64,000 bases of DNA from Pycnococcus provasolii (taxonomy: Eukaryota > Chlorophyta > Pseudoscourfieldiophyceae > Pseudoscourfieldiales > Pycnococcaceae): positions 310,001-374,000 of the forward strand of contig OW568872.1 of the NCBI GenBank assembly GCA_938743325.2, in the 5' to 3' direction. Positions 1 to 9,409 of this stretch are shown here, in pieces; the first letter of the stretch is position 1; every line of letters begins with the position of its first letter. A program made the position numbers and the translations under genes. The notes beneath the pieces are model-generated. The model did not search any database and was not told the DNA's origin. It saw only the letters and a list, made by a program, of their open reading frames with translations.

Positions 1-420
1 CCCGCCATGTTCACGCAGATGCCCGCACGAATGTCCGTACCAACGTCGTCGCCGTTGCCGTCGCTGTCACCGCCTCGGGAAAACTCGAGAGGTGCTGCTG
101 CTGCTGCTGCTGATGATGCTTCTGCAGGTCTCACGTCGTCGCCGGACCCGATGTCGCAGGAAGAGACCTACCGCAAAGTGTCCCAAGACGGCGACGACGC
201 CACTGAAATTCCAAGCACACCCGTGCCAAAGGCACTGCCGCAGCACACCACGCCACGCCTCCCGTCACGAGACTTCGAGAAGAAACGTGGCAAAGAAGTC
301 GAACAGCTTGCTACTGTAGGGCTTGGACCAAACCCCAAGCGTTTCAAGAAGCAGTATGTGCGTGCGTTGGATCCCGAGCTCCGCCTGCCGCTCGTCTCTT
401 TCGATTATGGAGACGAATGA
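1..420 (+). CDS. C-terminal part of an unknown protein (5' end outside window)
   Basis: The frame is open from base 1 to the TGA at 418-420, so the true start is probably upstream of the window; an ATG at 7 exists but nothing favours it. The readable 139 residues are rich in Ser, Pro and Ala at the start (including an alanine run from GCTGCTGCT codons) and charged near the end, where a short ordered-looking tail ends in VSFDYGDE. I recognise no domain. It converges with the macro-domain reading frame on the other strand. Confidence 0.5.
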   Translation, partial: PAMFTQMPARMSVPTSSPLPSLSPPRENSRGAAAAAADDASAGLTSSPDPMSQEETYRKVSQDGDDATEIPSTPVPKALPQHTTPRLPSRDFEKKRGKEVEQLATVGLGPNPKRFKKQYVRALDPELRLPLVSFDYGDE

Positions 421-644
421 ACTCGTTTTCTCCAAGTTGTTGTGCAAAAGCAAAATTGTTACATGTTGTCGTTTTTTTATTGAACATAAAGCCCTTACAA
501 CCGCACGCACGATCGAGCAGAAGCAACGAGTGCGATCCAGTCGTGCCTTAATAGGGCGTCTCGTGCGCCGCCTGGTGTAAGCGCGATGCTGTCGTCTTCT
601 TTCAGCATGTCTAGTGCCGGTAAGGGTGTCTAGTGCCGAATCCT

Positions 645-668
645 GGTTAGGCTTAGGGCTAGGGTTAG
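645..668 (+). repeat. Degenerate TTAGGG-type interstitial repeat
   Basis: Units TTAGGC, TTAGGG, CTAGGG and TTAG follow each other. The stretch sits in the spacer just past the stop codon of the macro-domain frame. Confidence 0.6.
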
Positions 669-682
669 CGATCGCACAGATA

Positions 683-1171
683 TCAGTCGATTCGCGTCGC
701 GCCTCGTGCTTCGATCGCGCCGACGAGCGTGTCGGCGTCCGCGTCGTCTTGCACCACAATCTGAAGTGCGAGCGCCGTCGTCGGGGACGCGCCGTCGTCG
801 TGGCCCCGCCAACTCAGCGCCGCGCTCGCGGCGACGTCCGCGGCGTCAGCGTACGGCGCCCCTAAACCACCGCTTCCGAGCACGGGACTGACTGCGAAGG
901 TTGCGCCGCTCTCGTGCGCCTTTGACATGGCGCTGTGCCAAGTTGACGTGAGCCTTGTGCGCCACGCCTCGACGTCCACGCCTCGATCGAATCGCGGCGC
1001 CACTGCGTGAACAATCAAGCCAAAGTTTTGCACGAGGCCACCGTACGATCGCGACACCGCTGCTCGTCCAGGGCGGCATCGTATTCTTTCTCGTTCCTCT
1101 CCTTTGAGCACAGGATAGTCCGCTGCCAACGCGAGACGCGCCCCCGCGGCTTCGTGCACGAGACCGTCCAC
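683..1171 (-). CDS. Macro-domain protein, 5' end missing or in an unseen exon
   Basis: The translation carries most of a macro (ADP-ribose-binding) fold: VDGLVHEAAG matches the Val-Asp-Gly/Ala-Ile-His-Ala-Ala-Gly helix, GLIVHAVAP matches the strand that follows, and SPVLGSGGLGAP matches the second phosphate-binding loop. The N-terminal strand and the Asn-Ala-Ala-Asn plus Gly-rich loop that should precede VDG are absent. The frame opens with GTG, and an in-frame TGA lies upstream at 1196-1198. A pyrimidine-rich CCCAG at about 1181-1185 (read on the minus strand) could be a splice acceptor, so either a first exon lies further right or the gene is truncated. A macro domain of this type would bind or remove ADP-ribose, but activity cannot be assumed without the first loop. 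Confidence 0.55.
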   Translation of the reverse strand: MDGLVHEAAGARLALAADYPVLKGEERERIRCRPGRAAVSRSYGGLVQNFGLIVHAVAPRFDRGVDVEAWRTRLTSTWHSAMSKAHESGATFAVSPVLGSGGLGAPYADAADVAASAALSWRGHDDGASPTTALALQIVVQDDADADTLVGAIEARGATRID

Positions 1172-1531
1172 GCACTGCTCTGGGAATTCCTCACTTCAAG
1201 GCAGCAGAGACGTGGTGGTGGCGGCCTGTCAACGAGGTGTGTCAACGGGAGTCAACGATTAGGTCACTTTACTTGAACCTTAACCTTATTCTGAAGTATG
1301 TACCTTTACACCCTAACGACCGTTGGGGATGTGACCGTTGCGGGAGCCGGGAGAGATAGGTTGCCATGAGGGACTTTCCTACGATAGTTTCCTGCATCTC
1401 ATTCCTCCCTCTCCTCTATTATTGTTTTGAAAATATACGGTGCCTCTACCACTACCCGGTACTTCCTACGTGGTGTCCCCCCCCCCCCTGCCCGAACCCG
1501 AGGTTGACTTAGGGAGGCTCTCATTTCCGCC

Positions 1532-1798
1532 TTTTCCGCGGCCAATGTCGTTGGTCCTGTCGACCGGGGCGTCAAGACGAGTGTGGTCATCCTCCTCGTT
1601 GCTGACGCGTCCTGGTGAGTACAGGGCCGACAATGACGTGGGCGCGGGCAAAGCATTAGGGGCCGCGTATGCGTTGGTTTTCCGCGGCCAATGTCGTTGG
1701 TCCTGTCGACCGGGGCGTCGAGACGAGTGTGGTCATCCTCCTCGTTGCTGACGCGTCCTGGTGAGTACAGGGCCGACAATGACGTGGGCGCGGGCAAA
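1532..1798. repeat. 146-bp tandem direct duplication, two copies
   Basis: The segment beginning TTTTCCGCGGCCAATGTCG at 1532 begins again at 1678. The copies are almost identical through GCGCGGGCAAAGCA, with one clear difference (GTCAAGACG versus GTCGAGACG). The second copy loses the match after about 1798, although the GGCCGCGTATGCGTTGG tail recurs at about 1826. Each copy contains CTGGTGAGTAC, which looks like a 5' splice site, so this may be a duplicated exon-intron boundary or simply non-coding DNA. Confidence 0.85.
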
Positions 1799-2257
1799 GC
1801 AGCGTGCGCGGAGATGACCCTTAAGGGCCGCGTATGCGTTGGTGGGGATGAAGCGGTGGGCGTCTTGCAAGCTCGCTGACGAGGTGCGCGTCAGGCGCTC
1901 CGGCGACGAGTAGGCGCGTACGCGCCCGCAGTCGACGCGCGCGTGACCTTGATTCGCCGGGTCAAGAACGGACACCTGTGTTTTGATACACCTTCCTGTG
2001 TGGCGCGATACACGTTGCCATGATGAAGAGGTACGCCCGTATTGCATGACCTTCCTTACTTGTAGTGTTTTGGTGTGTGCGCGGCCGTTGCTTCGTTGCG
2101 TGTTAGTTGACTCCTTTTCTCTTTGCGTGGGAAGGTAACAACTCTGGTGCGTTCGCCTTGGCGCGGCACATCTGCGCACGGGCGACAAGACGCCAGGTGC
2201 GATGAGGAGGGGGGGTGCGAGAAGCGAGAAGGGAAAAGCGAAGGGGGGGGGGGGGTA

Positions 2258-2311
2258 TTAGGGTGCAGGGTTAGAAGTAGTGTTAGGGTTTCAGTGCGTG
2301 GTTAGGGTTAG
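2258..2311 (+). repeat. TTAGGG-type units upstream of the ubiquitin hydrolase
   Basis: Four scattered TTAGGG(TT) units lie on the sense strand of the downstream gene, about 245-300 bp before its start codon. Confidence 0.7.
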
Positions 2312-2555
2312 CAAACCTTTGCCGAGGTGGCGCGCGCCTGTCTGTTTTTTTTTCGTTTTGGTTTGGTCGGGAGGTTTGGTCGAACACCTGAATGTCACAC
2401 CAGCACTTCCCCCCTGCCTGCCTGCCCCTTCTTTTTGCCACCAAGCACCCCCCTTGCCCCGTGTTCCCTTGCACTCACATCACATCCCATCCTTTCCCAT
2501 CCCTTCTTCCCATTGATCAGCACTTCATCAGCACTTGATCAAGCTTGCTTGTTGC

Positions 2556-5500
2556 ATGTCTAAGCGAGACCGCACCTCGTTATCTTGCCAAGTCGTTGCC
2601 AAAGGCGCAGGGGGAGCATCGTCCTCGCCATCGGCGAAGGAAGCAAAGCGAACCAAAAAGAGCGACGAGGCGATGATGTCTGGCGACGACATGGACGACT
2701 CCTCCGACGAGCTCACGAACTGGACGCTCTCCTTCTATGCCAACCCGTCGACGGACGCACCGCCGGAGGAGAAGTGTGCCATTTTCATTGCTCCCAACGC
2801 CACGCTCGCGGAGCTGCGGCAGGAAATCGAGGATGTTTGCGACGACATGGCGGCGGACGACTTCGTCTTCCTCACGCAAAAGAAGACCCGCATTAGCAGG
2901 AAGCAGGAAAACGAGCTGCCACTCAAGCACACGATTGGTGTTGCGCCCGCGTCCTCTACGCCGAATCCTGCACTGCTGAGTGGCTCAGGTCCAGGTGGTG
3001 CTTCGCAGCAGTCAGCCCTCGAGACGAAAGCTTTCGAGCTGTTCGAGGGAACGCTGAATGCCATGGCGTCTATGCCGTTGACGCCATTCACCAAGGTGGA
3101 GAACGTGGTCGACCTGCTTCGATCGCAGCGCCCGCACTGCCCACAGGTTGTTACCACAACCGGAATCGAGTGTGCAATAGCATGGCTCAGGGATGCATTG
3201 GGTCGCACCTCGGTCGTCAAGCAGCTTCTCTGCTTGCTGCACGGTGCCACGACGTCGGCCATTCAGCTAGCAGCGACGGGTTCGACTGAGTTTACGGCGG
3301 CATCTCAGCAAGACAGCGAATCGCACGCAATGCAGCTGTCGTGTGCGATTGATGACTGGACGTCGTCCTGTTCTGCGCCCGCGAGGCGCACGTGGATGCC
3401 GCACACTCGTTCGTTTGGCACGCCCGCGGATTTCGCCTCGCAGGCTCGCCATGCCTCCGAGCTGACACCTCTGGAGCGTCGCGCCGCGGCATTTCACCGC
3501 GTCAGCTGGGCTGTGCAAACGACAGTCGCCGGCTTCGAGCTTCTGGGGAGCATGTTCGAGGCTGCAAATGCCTCGGCATATCGGTCTGTCGACGCAGCTA
3601 GCACGCCACCTCCGCCACTACACGACGCGGGTGCGGCGATCCGCCTTGCCGATCTTGTGCTGTACGAGTCTCTGTTTGCAATTCCCACCGCCGACGCCCC
3701 TCTCGTACGCCATCTGGCACCCGGCGCGGCAGCGGCGGCCGCAGCCCGCCGTGCGTGCTTAGCGATGCTGCGATGCTGCGACGGCAACGAAGGGCTCGTT
3801 CTTCTGCACAATCGTCTCAATTTACTCCACAGGGATTTGTACGACAAGAGCAGGCAAAGTGAGTCGGAGGCTGAGACATGGAATGCGCTCGTAGTGGATG
3901 AGCCGAAGGAGGGAACGGCGACGATCACCATCGCAGACAATATCGACGACGATGCGCAGATGACATCCGTAGCCCATGATGCGGAGATTATAGATTGCAC
4001 GGTGCCTGTGAAGCCTCACTGCCCTCCTGTTTCAGCTTTGTTTCAGCTTCAAAAGTTACCCGCGGATATTTCTGATATGACGGTGTCGCCCGGCATTCGT
4101 GCTTGGATTCCACCAGCGGCGAACGCTCCATCGCCATTTCTCGAGAGTGTGACAAAGGCTGATCCGCATGCAACGCCGAGCGCGGAATCTGGACTGCTTC
4201 CTTGCGGTTTGAGGAATCTTGGCTCGACGTGCTACATGAACTGTATCCTCCAGCAGCTCTTTGCCATGTCCGATTTTAGGGCAGCCGTCATGGGTGTCGA
4301 TCTCCCTCCCGTGGCCGAGGCTGAGGCTGAGGCGAACGCGGCAGCGACGACTGACGAGGCTGAGGTGAAAACGCAGGCAGATGCGCGCGTGCTGCGCGAG
4401 CTTCAGTTGCTCTTTCACGAAATGGAGCATACTGCCGCGGTGTACGCGGACACGGAGAGGTTCGTGGATGCATGCCAAGGCGATGCATGCCACGGCGCGC
4501 TACGTCTTGAGGACGAAGTCAGGAAGCAGAACGATAGCCAGGAATTCCTCGATAAACTCCTGGATGTGATTGGTCGTGCGCTAGCTGCGGCACGCGGAGC
4601 CTCGGGGTCCAGTGCGACTACGACGCCGTCGCAGGCGGCGCCACGCGGTGGCGAATTGAACGCGCCGTTCGGCGGTGAGCTCGTTTCGTCGACGAGCACG
4701 CTTGCGCCCGTCGCCCAGTTGTCTGGTGCAGAGGCTACACATCTGGTGCGCCCGGATTTTTTCGAGCCGTTCAAGTTCCTTGCGCTGAGCGTGCTAGGTC
4801 ACCAAAATATCACGGCGAGCTTGGCGGACTTTGTGAAGGGTGACGTTGTCGAGGGCTTCCGCTACGAAGAGCATGGCAACCAGGCACTTACCTCGATCAA
4901 GTACACTCGCATTTCTGTTCTCCCTCGTCGTCTCGTTCTCAATCTAAAAAGGTACGAGTTTGACGTATTGGCAGAGGCCTATGTGAAGGTGCACGATCTG
5001 TTCGAGTTCCCGATGGAGCTCGACTTGACGGATTACACGACGACTCGCGGTGCATCGTCGTCGTCTTCCCCGGCGAGATACCAGCTGGGTGGCGTGGTGG
5101 TCCAAAGCGGGAACGAGGCGAGCGGTCACTACTACTCGTTCGTTCTGGACCGAGAAACTGGCCTTTGGACGCGCCGCAATGATCGCGAGGTGACGCCGTT
5201 CGACCCGGGTTCAAACGGCGAGAACTTTCGCACCGAGTGCTTCGGTGGCAAGACTGCTGCCGACGAGGGCGCTACGACCATGCAGGACATCACACGTTCA
5301 GCCTACATTCTCTTCTACGACCGCGTGGAACCTACCGAGTCGCGATCGACGAAGCAGCAGGCATCAACCGGCATCGCTGCTGCATCCGTGCCTAGCCTGC
5401 GTGCGTCGACGTGGCTGTCCGTGCTGGAGGCGAATGCTGCTCTGAGTTCGCAGGCTCGCTGGGCATACCTTAACGCGCCACATGATGGCGATGCCAGCGA

Positions 5501-6101
5501 GGGGGCTGCCGATGAAGAGCAGCGTGCCGCAAAGCGCAAGCGACATGACCAATCTGCTGCTGCTCTCTCGCCCGCGGCGAATGCTCGCCTGGCGTCGACG
5601 GCGAGCCGAAATGCTCATCTTCTCAGGCATGCTCAGCTGACAGATCCGGCGCACGCACACTTCGTTCGCAAAGCTGCGTCGTTGGCACTTTCGTCATTGC
5701 AGTCCGGCGTCGCGGACAACGATGCCGTGACGCTTGCCACCGCAATCTGCGCCTCGGGCACATCGCTTCTGACGCACGTCGCAAGCCGCTGCGCGCTTGA
5801 CGCGTCGCGTTACGACTGCATTAGTGCTACTTGGGCGGAACCTTTCGCCGACGTGATGCGTCGTCATCCAGCGTACGCGAGCCAGTTCATTTTGGACGTA
5901 TGCGCGAAAGATCCGATGGCGGCGCAGGAACCTGTTGAGAACCTGCAATGGTTGGGTCCTGGCGAACCTACGATGAACATTTGTTTTCCTTCGCGCACAA
6001 GGATGCAGCAACGAAGGACCCCCGCGGTAGCATCAGCCAACTCGTCGATTTGGGTTGTTCGATCGAAACTCTCCAGAAAGAAATCGAGCTATGCCTCTTG
6101 A
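2556..6101 (+). CDS. Ubiquitin carboxyl-terminal hydrolase, large USP (C19 family)
   Basis: A cysteine protease that removes ubiquitin. The Cys box NLGSTCYMNCILQQL has its catalytic Cys near residue 557. NDSQEFLDKLL follows, then LVLNLKRYEF, and the His box EASGHYYSFV near residue 854 with YILFYDRV closing the catalytic domain. About 500 residues of poorly conserved, partly helical sequence precede the catalytic core, as in large USP9X/USP34-like enzymes. The first ATG in frame is 2556 (MSKRDRTSL); a longer frame would need a TTG at 2535. The last 40 or so residues look unlike a USP and overlap, in another frame, the HNH-like frame starting at 5948, so the natural C-terminus is doubtful: the gene may be truncated or spliced. 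TTAGGG units lie upstream. Confidence 0.85.
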   Translation: MSKRDRTSLSCQVVAKGAGGASSSPSAKEAKRTKKSDEAMMSGDDMDDSSDELTNWTLSFYANPSTDAPPEEKCAIFIAPNATLAELRQEIEDVCDDMAADDFVFLTQKKTRISRKQENELPLKHTIGVAPASSTPNPALLSGSGPGGASQQSALETKAFELFEGTLNAMASMPLTPFTKVENVVDLLRSQRPHCPQVVTTTGIECAIAWLRDALGRTSVVKQLLCLLHGATTSAIQLAATGSTEFTAASQQDSESHAMQLSCAIDDWTSSCSAPARRTWMPHTRSFGTPADFASQARHASELTPLERRAAAFHRVSWAVQTTVAGFELLGSMFEAANASAYRSVDAASTPPPPLHDAGAAIRLADLVLYESLFAIPTADAPLVRHLAPGAAAAAAARRACLAMLRCCDGNEGLVLLHNRLNLLHRDLYDKSRQSESEAETWNALVVDEPKEGTATITIADNIDDDAQMTSVAHDAEIIDCTVPVKPHCPPVSALFQLQKLPADISDMTVSPGIRAWIPPAANAPSPFLESVTKADPHATPSAESGLLPCGLRNLGSTCYMNCILQQLFAMSDFRAAVMGVDLPPVAEAEAEANAAATTDEAEVKTQADARVLRELQLLFHEMEHTAAVYADTERFVDACQGDACHGALRLEDEVRKQNDSQEFLDKLLDVIGRALAAARGASGSSATTTPSQAAPRGGELNAPFGGELVSSTSTLAPVAQLSGAEATHLVRPDFFEPFKFLALSVLGHQNITASLADFVKGDVVEGFRYEEHGNQALTSIKYTRISVLPRRLVLNLKRYEFDVLAEAYVKVHDLFEFPMELDLTDYTTTRGASSSSSPARYQLGGVVVQSGNEASGHYYSFVLDRETGLWTRRNDREVTPFDPGSNGENFRTECFGGKTAADEGATTMQDITRSAYILFYDRVEPTESRSTKQQASTGIAAASVPSLRASTWLSVLEANAALSSQARWAYLNAPHDGDASEGAADEEQRAAKRKRHDQSAAALSPAANARLASTASRNAHLLRHAQLTDPAHAHFVRKAASLALSSLQSGVADNDAVTLATAICASGTSLLTHVASRCALDASRYDCISATWAEPFADVMRRHPAYASQFILDVCAKDPMAAQEPVENLQWLGPGEPTMNICFPSRTRMQQRRTPAVASANSSIWVVRSKLSRKKSSYAS

Positions 6102-6442
6102 AGTGCGCTACCTGCCACAACAAGGAGACCAAGGACAGGCGCAAGGATTGGTCAAAGGTGGCATCATCTCCTCCGACCGTCGCACCCCCGTTCGGAAATC
6201 ACGGAGGCGTTGTCAGCCAGAGGCGAAGGGAGCAGATTCGCCTGGCACAACGGCGTTTTCATGAGAAACAGCGCGAGAAGGCGTTGGAAGCGAGGCGGCA
6301 GCTGGAAGAACGCGTGATGGCGGAGGACGAGGAGGAGGAGAGTCGGAAGAGGCAGCTGGCACTGGCGGAGGGCGAGTTGGAGGGCGTGCCGGAGGCCGGA
6401 GAGGCTGTAGCCCGCTCGCCCTCAACGGAAGAAGACGCCTGA
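5948..6442 (+). CDS. HNH-like domain fragment with coiled-coil tail
   Basis: This frame overlaps the end of the USP gene by 154 bp. It reads LFSFAHKD, then a stretch with LVDLGCS and LQKEIELCLLKCATCHNKET. That order matches small algal/bacterial HNH-type proteins, where F-H-D is followed by a CxxCH zinc pair. The first zinc pair expected upstream is missing, and an in-frame TGA lies directly before the ATG, so this is either an exon of a spliced gene or a truncated HNH copy joined to the USP 3' end. The tail (about residues 75-140) is Arg/Glu/Gln-rich and should form a coiled coil. I cannot decide between a separate gene and an alternative C-terminus of the USP. Confidence 0.45.
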   Translation: MVGSWRTYDEHLFSFAHKDAATKDPRGSISQLVDLGCSIETLQKEIELCLLKCATCHNKETKDRRKDWSKVASSPPTVAPPFGNHGGVVSQRRREQIRLAQRRFHEKQREKALEARRQLEERVMAEDEEEESRKRQLALAEGELEGVPEAGEAVARSPSTEEDA

Positions 6443-6472
6443 GAGGGTGCGACCTTAACGTATTTTAATTCT

Positions 6473-6583
6473 GACATCCCTCATTGAGTAATGAAATTGC
6501 ACATTAGTTTGTCCAACGGTCGTCCATTCACATCATTCACTTTCACCATTCAGCCGATTCACCGGTGCCATTCACTTGTGGTG
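6473..6583. repeat. Dispersed repeat, copy A
   Basis: The stretch containing TTTGTCCAACGGTCG and TTCACTTTCACCATTCAGC then ATTCACCGGTGCCATTCA recurs at 60094-60207. Both copies lie just after the 3' end of a plus-strand coding frame. They match closely over about 110 bp with a few substitutions and short indels. Confidence 0.75.
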
Positions 6584-6735
6584 CCGTAGGCGAACGTTTC
6601 GGCAAGGGCGAAGGTGTGACTGCCATATCAAACGTGACGCCGCTCTTTCGTGCGATTGGAGATCACCTTAAGAACGGAAACATCGACGCAGCGAGGGCTT
6701 CATTGCTGTATTACACGTTTGTTTTTATAAATTTA

Positions 6736-7296
6736 TCATGCGTTGGCTGGCGCACCGGCATCCTCGCTTGCACGCGGACTTCCCATCTGAGCAATGGAGT
6801 CCGATTCCGCGCTGCCGCGCAAGACGTTCGTCAAAGGCGGCGGTGAAGGCAGTGCGCGCCCACCCGACCGCCGCACGAATGCCGCACGGTCGTCGTCATC
6901 ATGCTCGACCACGTCATCTTCCGTTGGCGGGCACGGCGCACTTGGCCAACTTCTCCGCAGTGCGGTCTTGGGCCGCCGTGGCACCTCGCGCGACACCGTC
7001 ACGCTTCGCGTGACGAGCACGTCGCGTTCCCACAACGGCGCGTCCACGCCGTAAGCGGTCCGAGGTCGCGGCGGCAGCGGCACGCCGGCGGCTGTCGCCT
7101 GAAAGTCCAGCCTTTCCGGGTACGGCATGGGCGCATCGTATCCAAGTCGCACGAGGTTCAGCGCACGCGCCGCGGCATCCGCGACGTGCACCGACCGGCC
7201 ACGGCCGTATCCCATGTCAACGTGGCATCTCCTTGCGTCGACGCGCGTGAGCTTGCCAAGCGCGGAGACGAGGAGTCGGCAGTGCATGCCTGGCAT
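6736..7296 (-). CDS. Hypothetical protein, possibly 5'-truncated
   Basis: A 186-residue frame read from ATG 7296. The codon choice (G or C at most third positions) resembles the real genes nearby. In-frame sequence continues 84 bp before the ATG (FILACETDEKFATAITRGP) and looks equally protein-like, but then meets a stop made by the TTAGGG array at 7381. The first 90 residues look ordered, while the C-terminal half is disordered and Arg/Pro/Asp-rich. I recognise no family. Either the gene lost its 5' end at the telomere-like repeat or an upstream exon is spliced on. Confidence 0.4.
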   Translation of the reverse strand: MPGMHCRLLVSALGKLTRVDARRCHVDMGYGRGRSVHVADAAARALNLVRLGYDAPMPYPERLDFQATAAGVPLPPRPRTAYGVDAPLWERDVLVTRSVTVSREVPRRPKTALRRSWPSAPCPPTEDDVVEHDDDDRAAFVRRSGGRALPSPPPLTNVLRGSAESDSIAQMGSPRASEDAGAPANA

Positions 7297-7380
7297 GCGC
7301 TTAGGCCCACGCGTGATGGCCGTCGCGAATTTCTCATCCGTCTCGCAAGCGAGTATGAAGACGTCAAGTCCGACGGTGTG

Positions 7381-7420
7381 TTAGGGTTAGGGTTAGGGTT
7401 CCTACCTTTAGGGTTAGGGT
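7381..7420 (+). repeat. TTAGGG array upstream of the RRM gene
   Basis: Three tandem TTAGGG units, a short break, then TTTAGGGTTAGGG. The array lies 100-140 bp upstream of the RRM protein start, on its sense strand. Confidence 0.85.
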
Positions 7421-7520
7421 CTCGTCCCCTGTTCTCGGACCCGGGTCCCTTCTTCCCCTTCGTCCCATCGTAACTTTATCGAACCCTTTCCGTCTCCAGT
7501 CCTGCCAGTACAAGTGTGTC

Positions 7521-8312
7521 ATGTCCGACTCGCGCAAAAGAGGACGGGGGGGACGTGGTAATGGAAATGGTAGCGGTGGTGGCGGTGGAAATGGTGGTGG
7601 TGGTGGTGGTGGTGGTGGATCTGGATCTCAATCTGTCATCAATGTTGCACGTCGTCTCTACGTGCATAACCTCTCGTACCGCGTCTCATGGCAAGATCTC
7701 AAAGACCACTTCCGAGCGTGCGGAAACGTCGTGTACGCTGAAGTCATGAAGATGCCTGATGACCCGAGCAAGTCGAAGGGGTGCGGTATCGTCGAGTACG
7801 AAACGCCGCAGGAGGCGGCACGCGCGATCCGAGAGCTTGCGGACAGCGAGCTGCAAGGACGGCCTATTCTCGTGCGCGAGGACCGCGAGGACCGTGACCT
7901 GCGTGCGCCGAAGAGGGGGAGGGGAGGGTACGAGGACCGTGGGCCGCCGCCGCAGCGTGGGGACCGTGGGCCACCGCCCGCACACCGAGGAGGTGGCGGC
8001 GGCGGCGGCGGTGGTGGCGGAGGCGGAGGCACGCAAACCATCACCGTCGCGCGCAGGGTGTTCGTGCACAACCTCTCGTACCGCGTCTCATGGCAAGATC
8101 TCAAAGACCACTTCCGAGCGTGCGGAAACGTCGTGTACGCTGAAGTCATGAAGATGCCTGACGACCCGAGCAAGTCGAAGGGGTGCGGTATCGTCGAGTA
8201 CGAAACGCCGCAGGAGGCGGCACGCGCGATCCGAGAGCTTGCGGACAGCGAGCTGCAAGGACGGCCTATTCTCGTGCGCGAGGACCGCGAGGACCGTGAC
8301 CTTCACCGCTGA
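7521..8312 (+). CDS. RNA-binding protein with two nearly identical RRMs
   Basis: 263 residues: an Arg/Gly-rich head, RRM 1 (about residues 38-118; RNP2 RLYVHNLSY, RNP1 KGCGIVEY), an RG-rich linker with a glycine run, then RRM 2 (about 173-253). The layout is typical of hnRNP/SR-like proteins that bind pre-mRNA in the nucleus, related to Gbp2/HRB1-like and hnRNP M-like proteins. The two RRM-coding segments (7671-7900 and 8073-8302) are identical over 230 bp except one silent change that I see (GAT/GAC), an in-frame offset of 402 bp, so this is a very recent duplication, gene conversion or assembly artefact. The start ATG at 7521 is followed by SDSRKRGRGG. Confidence 0.85.
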   Translation: MSDSRKRGRGGRGNGNGSGGGGGNGGGGGGGGGSGSQSVINVARRLYVHNLSYRVSWQDLKDHFRACGNVVYAEVMKMPDDPSKSKGCGIVEYETPQEAARAIRELADSELQGRPILVREDREDRDLRAPKRGRGGYEDRGPPPQRGDRGPPPAHRGGGGGGGGGGGGGGTQTITVARRVFVHNLSYRVSWQDLKDHFRACGNVVYAEVMKMPDDPSKSKGCGIVEYETPQEAARAIRELADSELQGRPILVREDREDRDLHR

Positions 8313-8516
8313 GGAGTGTGCTGAACTGTTTGAAAAAGGACGAAGGAAGAGGTCGGATGAGTGATGTGGTTTTTGGTGGTTCAAGGTGGTGGTGGTGGTG
8401 GAAAAAAAGGTGGTGGCGTGCCTTCTTTTTGTCCTTTTTGGAGGATAATAAGTGTAAGTGTGTGGAGGAAATTTACACAGACGAAGAGAAGAGAATCATT
8501 GAGAGAATAATTTAGG

Positions 8517-9378
8517 TCAATCATCCGTCTCCATAGCAGCTGCAGACTTTCCGCCAACGACGTTCGGGTCGTTCGGACCTTGCCTGCGCGCATAAAACAG
8601 CACGTAAGCCGCAGGGCTTACAACCTTCTTCTCAGGTGCGTCGCCGATCGCCGTCACATGACTGTCGTCGAATGTGTGCCATTCGTCGTCGCCGCCCAGC
8701 GTCGCGTACGCCGTGTAGTGACCACCGCCCATGCCGCCGTAGTGATTGCTCACCGCGAACAGGTCATAGACGGGCGCCTTGGTGGCGTCGTTGCGCGGGC
8801 TCGCATTCACGAAGAGGTGGCGTCTCAGATTCAAGCCGCGCAGTGGAAAGTTGCACTTCGTGTCCAGCTTGTCGCGCCAGAAGCGACCAGTCGACGAGAA
8901 GCGTTTCAGGTGGATCACCAGCACCTCCGGAAGCTCGTACAAGTCGAGCTTTTTGTACGCGGTGATGTGCTCCTTGCATCTTTTGCAGTACCACTCCTCG
9001 CCCTCCTCGAGCTGTTCTGGACGACTGAGCAGCTCCATGCAGTCACCGAGCCCGAGCGATGATGTTGGCGATTTGGAGCCTCCCGAGGTGCTATCGATCC
9101 GAGCCTCGCTGTCGGGCGGTGCGTGCGCGTCGTCGATCGCCGACGCATCGAACGCACCCTTTGGCATGCTAGGGAGCGGCGCAGGCGCCTCGCCGGCAAG
9201 AGATGCTGACCAGGTGAGCGCCAGAAGCATCGGCGATGCGCACCCGAACGCCGCAAGCCCCGGTATCAAGCGAGTGCCCGCGTCGTCGAGCAACTCCGTG
9301 TCGTCGTCGCCATCATCGTCGCCCGGCTCCGTCATCGTCGCGTCCTCCTCGCTCGGCGCTGATGCCGCCGCCTCGTTG

Positions 9379-9409
<31 letters not shown>

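Larger units (their letters stand above)
1196..2555. other. Spacer without a convincing gene
   Basis: About 1.36 kb between the macro-domain frame and the first ubiquitin hydrolase. It holds a 146-bp tandem duplication (1532-1798), poly-C and poly-G runs (about 1480-1491 and 2243-2255), and TTAGGG-like units at 2258-2311. Short open frames here are low-complexity or run through the repeat, and none looks conserved. Confidence 0.6.
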
